NCBI GenBank assembly: GCA_963752505.1
Contig: CAVVYM010000012.1
Span: 1 to 64,000 of the forward strand
Reading direction: 5' to 3'
Length of the DNA: 64,000 nt
Source of the DNA: JACJWR01 sp963752505
GTDB taxonomy: Bacteria; Actinomycetota; Actinomycetes; S36-B12; UBA10799
Part shown: piece by piece, positions 60,435 to 64,000 of the stretch
How the letters are laid out: every line of letters starts with the position of its first letter
Numbering within the stretch: position 1 is the first letter of the stretch
Notes under the pieces: model-generated
What the model was told of the DNA's origin: nothing
Database searches by the model: none
The model's input: only the letters and a program-made list of their open reading frames with translations
Position numbers and translations under genes: made by a program

Positions 60435-60749
60435 GTGGGCATTGAGGATCTTGAGCAGTACGAGAGCGAGATCGAGCTCGGACTGTACCGGGAGTATCGA
60501 GACGTCATCAACCTCTTCGCGTACGTGGTGGAGACTGAGCGCCGCTTCTACCTCGCGAACGATGTCGACGTACGGGTGCGCCAGACCGAGGGCGGTGAGG
60601 TGTTCTTCGAAGTCACCATGGTGGACGCGTGGGTCTGGGACATCTACCGCCAGGCGCGCTTCGTCAAGCAGGTCCGGGTGCTGACCTTCAAGGACGTCAA
60701 CGTCGAGGAGCTCAACCCGGCGAATCTGGAACCGCCGGAGAACCGCTGA
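60435..60749 (+). CDS. DUF2469 family protein
   Basis: 104 residues, the normal size of this actinobacteria-specific family: EDLEQYESEIELGLYREYRD, VINLFAYVVETERRFYLAND, VDAWVWDIYRQARFVKQV and VLTFKDVNVEELN. The function is unknown; the family is nearly always between rnhB and yraN. GTG at 60435 is picked because AGAGGAGG lies seven bases upstream. Confidence 0.93.
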   Translation: MGIEDLEQYESEIELGLYREYRDVINLFAYVVETERRFYLANDVDVRVRQTEGGEVFFEVTMVDAWVWDIYRQARFVKQVRVLTFKDVNVEELNPANLEPPENR

Positions 60750-60855
60750 GCCACAGCGTCGCAGTGCGTTGCGGCGCCCGTTGTCCACAGCGCATTTATT
60801 GCCTCTGGTAACCGGGGCGCGTGCGGGTCAGGCTCGTGACCCGGAGGTGGTTGAC

Positions 60856-61248
60856 GTGGGCGATGTCCCCACAGGTGCGGCCCGGCGCCGGGCGCTAGGA
60901 GCGTACGGCGAGGATCTGGCATGTGCCTATCTGACTGAGCACGGCTATCGAATCCTTGCGAGGAACTGGCGGTGCCGCAATGGCGAACTCGACATCGTGG
61001 CCCTTGATGGCGACTGTCTGGTCGGATGCGAAGTCAAGACCCGGTCGTCGCAACGCTTCGGGGCGCCGGAGGAATCCGTCACGCCGACCAAAGTCGCCCG
61101 GTTGCGAGGCCTCGTCGCGCAGTGGCTGGCGCAGTGCGCGCCAACTCGTCTGCCGCGCAGGCCCCGGGACACGAGGTTGGATGTCGTGGCGGTCGAACTC
61201 CCGCCGCGTGGTGCCGCGATCCTGCGCCACCTGGTCGGGGTGGGTTGA
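60856..61248 (+). CDS. YraN/UPF0102 nuclease-like protein
   Basis: 130 residues: RALGAYGEDLACAYLTEHGY, RILARNWRCRNGELDIVALD and GDCLVGCEVKTRSSQRFG, giving the E-x-D...E-x-K pattern of a PD-(D/E)XK-like Holliday-junction-resolvase fold. The biochemical role is unproven, though placement before comM and dprA links it to DNA processing. GGAGG nine bases ahead supports the GTG at 60856. Its TGA overlaps the ATG of the next gene. Confidence 0.92.
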   Translation: MGDVPTGAARRRALGAYGEDLACAYLTEHGYRILARNWRCRNGELDIVALDGDCLVGCEVKTRSSQRFGAPEESVTPTKVARLRGLVAQWLAQCAPTRLPRRPRDTRLDVVAVELPPRGAAILRHLVGVG

Positions 61249-62813
61249 TGTCGACCGGAAGGGCGCACACGGCAGTGGTCATCGGGGTTCGTGCACACCT
61301 GGTGGAAGTGGAAGCCCACGTGGCGCAGGGATTGCCGCACTGGAGCATCGTTGGGCTGCCGGACACGGCCGTCACGGAGTCCCGCGATCGAGTTCGAGCC
61401 GCTATTGCGAGTTCCCGTCTGCCGTGGCCCACCGGCCGGATCACCGTCGGTCTCAGTCCCGCTTCGCTGCCCAAGCGAGGGTCGGGCTTGGACCTCGGGA
61501 TTGCGGTCGCGGTGTTGGCAAGTACGACCCCGCTGCCCGATGCCCAATCTGTTGCCGAGTGGGTATTCCTCGGAGAGTTGGGTCTCGACGGTGCGGTGCG
61601 CCCGGTAGGCACGGTTCTGCCTGCAGCGCTGGCCGCAGCGTCTGCGGGAGTGGCGAGGTTGGTGGTTCCGGCCGCCCACGCCGCGGAGGCTGCGCTCGTG
61701 ACTGGGTTGACCGTGACCCCGGTGTCATCGCTGCGTCAGCTGTGGGCAGAGCTGACCGGCGAGGACACCGGCGGTCTTGCTGCCGACGCGGTCCTGGGAC
61801 TCGCACGCCGGCCGGAGCAGCAACCCGAGGGTGTCGAGGCGATCGCCGAGCCGGACTTGGCCGACGTTCGCGGTCAGGTGCAGGCCCGTCGCGGACTCGA
61901 GGTTGCCGCTGCGGGAGGCCACCACATCGCGCTCGCCGGGCCGGCCGGCGTGGGCAAATCATTGCTGGCTTCACGGCTGGCGCCGTTGCTGCCTGATCTT
62001 GACGACCAGGACGCCCTCGAAGTCACGGCTATCCGGGCGTTGTCCGAGCGTGCTGCGCCACCGCAACTTATCCGCAGACCACCGGTGGTGAGCCCGCATC
62101 ACACGTGTTCTGACATCGCCCTCGTCGGCGGCGGCAGTGCGGAACGACCGCGCATCGGGCTGGTCACAAAGGCGCACGCAGGGGTGCTGCTGCTCGACGA
62201 GGCAGCAGAGTTCTCCGGTACGGCCCTCGATGCCTTGCGCCAGTCCATGGAGACCGGACAGGTTGCCGTGTCGCGCAGCGGTTTCCACGTGGAACTCCCG
62301 GCCAGGTTCCAGTTGCTCATCACGACGAATCCCTGCCCGTGTGGCCGCGCACTGGATTCATCGGGACGCCCGTGCAGCTGCTCCTCGGTGCAGCGTCGTC
62401 GCTATTTGGCCCGGCTGGCGGGCCCGCTGCTCGATCGGGTCGACGTGCGGCTCACACTGCGGCGGCCGACGCTGACCGAACTCACCGGCACCGGCGGAGA
62501 GGTCGAGGCCACCGCACCGGTTGCGGTTCGCGTGGGACAGGCTCGGCAGCGCGCCGCCCACAGGCTCCGGGGGACCCCGTGGCGCGTGAACGCCGCGGTC
62601 CCGGCCCACGAGATACGTCGACGTTGGCCCGTCCCCGACGACCTTGCTCGGGCGCTGGAGGACGCTGCTGAATCACGGGAATCGGTACGCGGGTTGGATC
62701 TGAGTCTGCGGGTGGCGTGGACCCTCGCCGATCTCAACGGCCGAACCGTTCCGAAGCCGGCCGACCTGCAGGAGGCGCGAGAACTGCGCAATTCCGAGGC
62801 TTGGCTCACATGA
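61248..62813 (+). CDS. comM: ComM-like Mg-chelatase-family ATPase (YifB)
   Basis: 521 residues. N-terminal LonS5-like domain (AHLVEVEAHVAQGLPHWSIV, RITVGLSPASLPKRGSGLD-type stretch, LAVAVLAS), AAA+ core with ALAGPAGVGKSLLASRLAPL (Walker A), HAGVLLLDEAAEFSGTALDA (Walker B), NPCPCGRALDSSGRPCSCSS (Cys-rich zinc-like loop), and a C-terminal helical lid. Bacterial ComM is a helicase that drives branch migration during natural transformation. Start overlaps yraN by one base, and the end overlaps dprA by ATGA. Confidence 0.94.
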   Translation: MSTGRAHTAVVIGVRAHLVEVEAHVAQGLPHWSIVGLPDTAVTESRDRVRAAIASSRLPWPTGRITVGLSPASLPKRGSGLDLGIAVAVLASTTPLPDAQSVAEWVFLGELGLDGAVRPVGTVLPAALAAASAGVARLVVPAAHAAEAALVTGLTVTPVSSLRQLWAELTGEDTGGLAADAVLGLARRPEQQPEGVEAIAEPDLADVRGQVQARRGLEVAAAGGHHIALAGPAGVGKSLLASRLAPLLPDLDDQDALEVTAIRALSERAAPPQLIRRPPVVSPHHTCSDIALVGGGSAERPRIGLVTKAHAGVLLLDEAAEFSGTALDALRQSMETGQVAVSRSGFHVELPARFQLLITTNPCPCGRALDSSGRPCSCSSVQRRRYLARLAGPLLDRVDVRLTLRRPTLTELTGTGGEVEATAPVAVRVGQARQRAAHRLRGTPWRVNAAVPAHEIRRRWPVPDDLARALEDAAESRESVRGLDLSLRVAWTLADLNGRTVPKPADLQEARELRNSEAWLT

Positions 62814-63988
62814 GCGGCACACCTCGAATCCACCCGGCGCAACAGTCGCTGCCAGTTCCGCCGGAGGCGACTGCACCTGCGGGCCCCGACGCCGAGGGCT
62901 CGTTGGCCCGGCAGGGATGGGACGCCGAACTGCGCGCGCGGATCGCCCTCAGCCTGCTCGCCGAGCCCGGTGATCCGAAAATCGGGGCTGCCGTGAACCG
63001 GCTGGGGGCCGAAACGGTGGCTGATGATGTGGCGCGCTCGCGGATGCCACAGCGGACTGCGGAAGTCCTCGCGGAGGCTGTGACCACGCAACTGGACCGG
63101 GCCGCCACTGTCGGCGCTCGCTGCCTGCTGCCCGGCTACTCCGAGTGGCCGACACAATTGGATGACCTCGGTGAGGCCACACCCCTGTTGCTGTGGGTGC
63201 GAGGCGATTCGCTGCGAATGGATCTCATCCGTTCGGTGTCCATTGTGGGTGCCCGCGCGTGCAGCCCGTATGGCAGAGGGCAAGCCGAGACCCTCGCGGC
63301 CGAGCTCGCGCTGTTTGGCTGGACGATCGTGTCCGGCGGCGCCTACGGCATCGACGCGGCGGCCCATCAAGGTGCATTGGCGGTGGGTGGTCGCACCGTT
63401 CTAGTCTCAGCCGGCGGGGTGGACAAGCCCTACCCCCGAGCCCACGAGCACCTGTTCAGGAGGGTGCAGCGAAGCGGTGCCGTCGTGTCTGAGTGCCCGC
63501 TCGGTGCCCCACCAGCGCGCCACCGGTTCCTCACGCGCAACCGGATCATCGCCGCCATCAGCAGGGGAACCGTGGTGGTGGAAGCCGCCCTGAAGTCCGG
63601 TGCGCGCGGCACGGCCGCGGCGGCTACCCGGCTGTCGCGCCATGTGATGGCGGTACCCGGACCGGCCACATCGGACCTCTCCACCGGCTGCCACGACCTC
63701 ATCCGCCAAGGCGCGGCGGTGCTCGTCGGTGGCACGAACGACATTCTCGAACTGGTGACGCCGTTGGGCCAAGAATCGGCGGTGACCACCGACGGGCGAA
63801 GTGTCCTGGGTTGGCTGGTCGCCAAGGGGCCGGTGGAAGAGGGGCAGCTCGCCGGGGAGGTGGGAATCGCCCCCGATGAATTGCGTTCGCTGCTCACACT
63901 GCTTGAAGGTGGGGGCTACGTGGTGCGTAGCCGGCGAGGCTGGAAACTGACGGAGGATGCGCTCAACCGGTTCGCAAAGGCCAAGTAG
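62810..63988 (+). CDS. dprA: DNA-processing protein DprA
   Basis: 392 residues. A SAM-like N-terminal region, then the DprA Rossmann fold: SVSIVGARACSPYGRGQAET, WTIVSGGAYGIDAAAHQGAL, VLVSAGGVDKPYPRAHEHLF, FLTRNRIIAAISRGTVVVEA and ALKSGARGTAAAATRLSRHV. A winged helix closes the protein (LVAKGPVEEGQLAGEVGIAP). It loads RecA on incoming single-stranded DNA. With comM and yraN it makes up the usual actinobacterial transformation-type cluster. Ends 12 bases before the window edge. Confidence 0.96.
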   Translation: MSGTPRIHPAQQSLPVPPEATAPAGPDAEGSLARQGWDAELRARIALSLLAEPGDPKIGAAVNRLGAETVADDVARSRMPQRTAEVLAEAVTTQLDRAATVGARCLLPGYSEWPTQLDDLGEATPLLLWVRGDSLRMDLIRSVSIVGARACSPYGRGQAETLAAELALFGWTIVSGGAYGIDAAAHQGALAVGGRTVLVSAGGVDKPYPRAHEHLFRRVQRSGAVVSECPLGAPPARHRFLTRNRIIAAISRGTVVVEAALKSGARGTAAAATRLSRHVMAVPGPATSDLSTGCHDLIRQGAAVLVGGTNDILELVTPLGQESAVTTDGRSVLGWLVAKGPVEEGQLAGEVGIAPDELRSLLTLLEGGGYVVRSRRGWKLTEDALNRFAKAK

Positions 63989-64000
63989 CTCAGCCTGTTC

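Noticed and set aside
1..64000. tRNA or rRNA genes
   Set aside because: I looked for T-arm-like motifs and rRNA signatures and saw none, but a covariance-model search would be needed to exclude tRNAs firmly.

Overview
The window is chromosomal DNA from a high-GC actinobacterium (Actinomycetota). GTG is a frequent start codon, stop/start overlaps of the ATGA or GTGA type are common, and the right half carries the gene order coaD, coiled-coil protein, DUF177, rpmF, rnc, mutM, smc, ftsY, amtB, glnB, glnD, ffh, rpsP, khpA, rimM, trmD, rplS, lepB, rnhB, DUF2469, yraN, comM, dprA, which is typical of this phylum. I cannot place it below class level from sequence reading alone.

Left part (1-14.3 kb) is accessory and decaying. 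It starts with a two-component system followed by an overlapping lipoprotein gene (cut by the window edge). A mobile-element graveyard follows: two different IS3-family elements joined tail to tail at the same catalytic codon through a 20-bp perfect palindrome, a deleted IS30-type element with perfect 19-bp ends, a serine recombinase lacking its DNA-binding end, and an IS256 fragment. Several gene ghosts lie among them: a universal stress protein and a methyltransferase, both with intact relatives further right in this window, plus a SnoaL-like fragment and an MFS fragment. Intact genes here include a GNAT acetyltransferase, a GH36-type alpha-galactosidase, a large secreted helical protein of unknown function, an alpha/beta hydrolase, a deoxyribonucleotidase and a small lipoprotein.

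Middle part (14.3-32.5 kb) holds mostly single genes for signalling, envelope and catabolism: a PAS-GGDEF protein, a tandem universal stress protein, two multi-spanning membrane proteins (one LtrA), a GH5 endoglycoceramidase-like lipoprotein, a methyltransferase, a frameshifted glycosyltransferase, a poly(3-hydroxyalkanoate) depolymerase/LpqC-like lipoprotein, an App1-like phosphatase, an M13 peptidase, a diacylglycerol-kinase-like protein, a striking serine-triplet repeat protein, a drug-exporter-type MFS protein and a Cys/Met-metabolism PLP enzyme. Non-coding repeats occur near 16.0, 19.2 and 31.3 kb.

Right part (32.5-64 kb) is the conserved core: cell wall (ddl), thiamine (thiL), ribosomal proteins L28, L32, S16 and L19, DNA repair and recombination (recG, mutM, dprA, comM), rRNA and tRNA modification or processing (rsmD, rnc, rimM, trmD, rnhB), coenzyme A (coaD), chromosome organisation (smc), protein export (ftsY, ffh, two lepB) and nitrogen sensing (amtB, glnB, glnD with GlnR-like sites upstream). 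Points of interest in the core are an acyl-carrier-like protein that has lost its phosphopantetheine serine, a small coiled-coil gene just before smc, and a long acidic tail on S16. I saw no rRNA, tRNA or CRISPR array.
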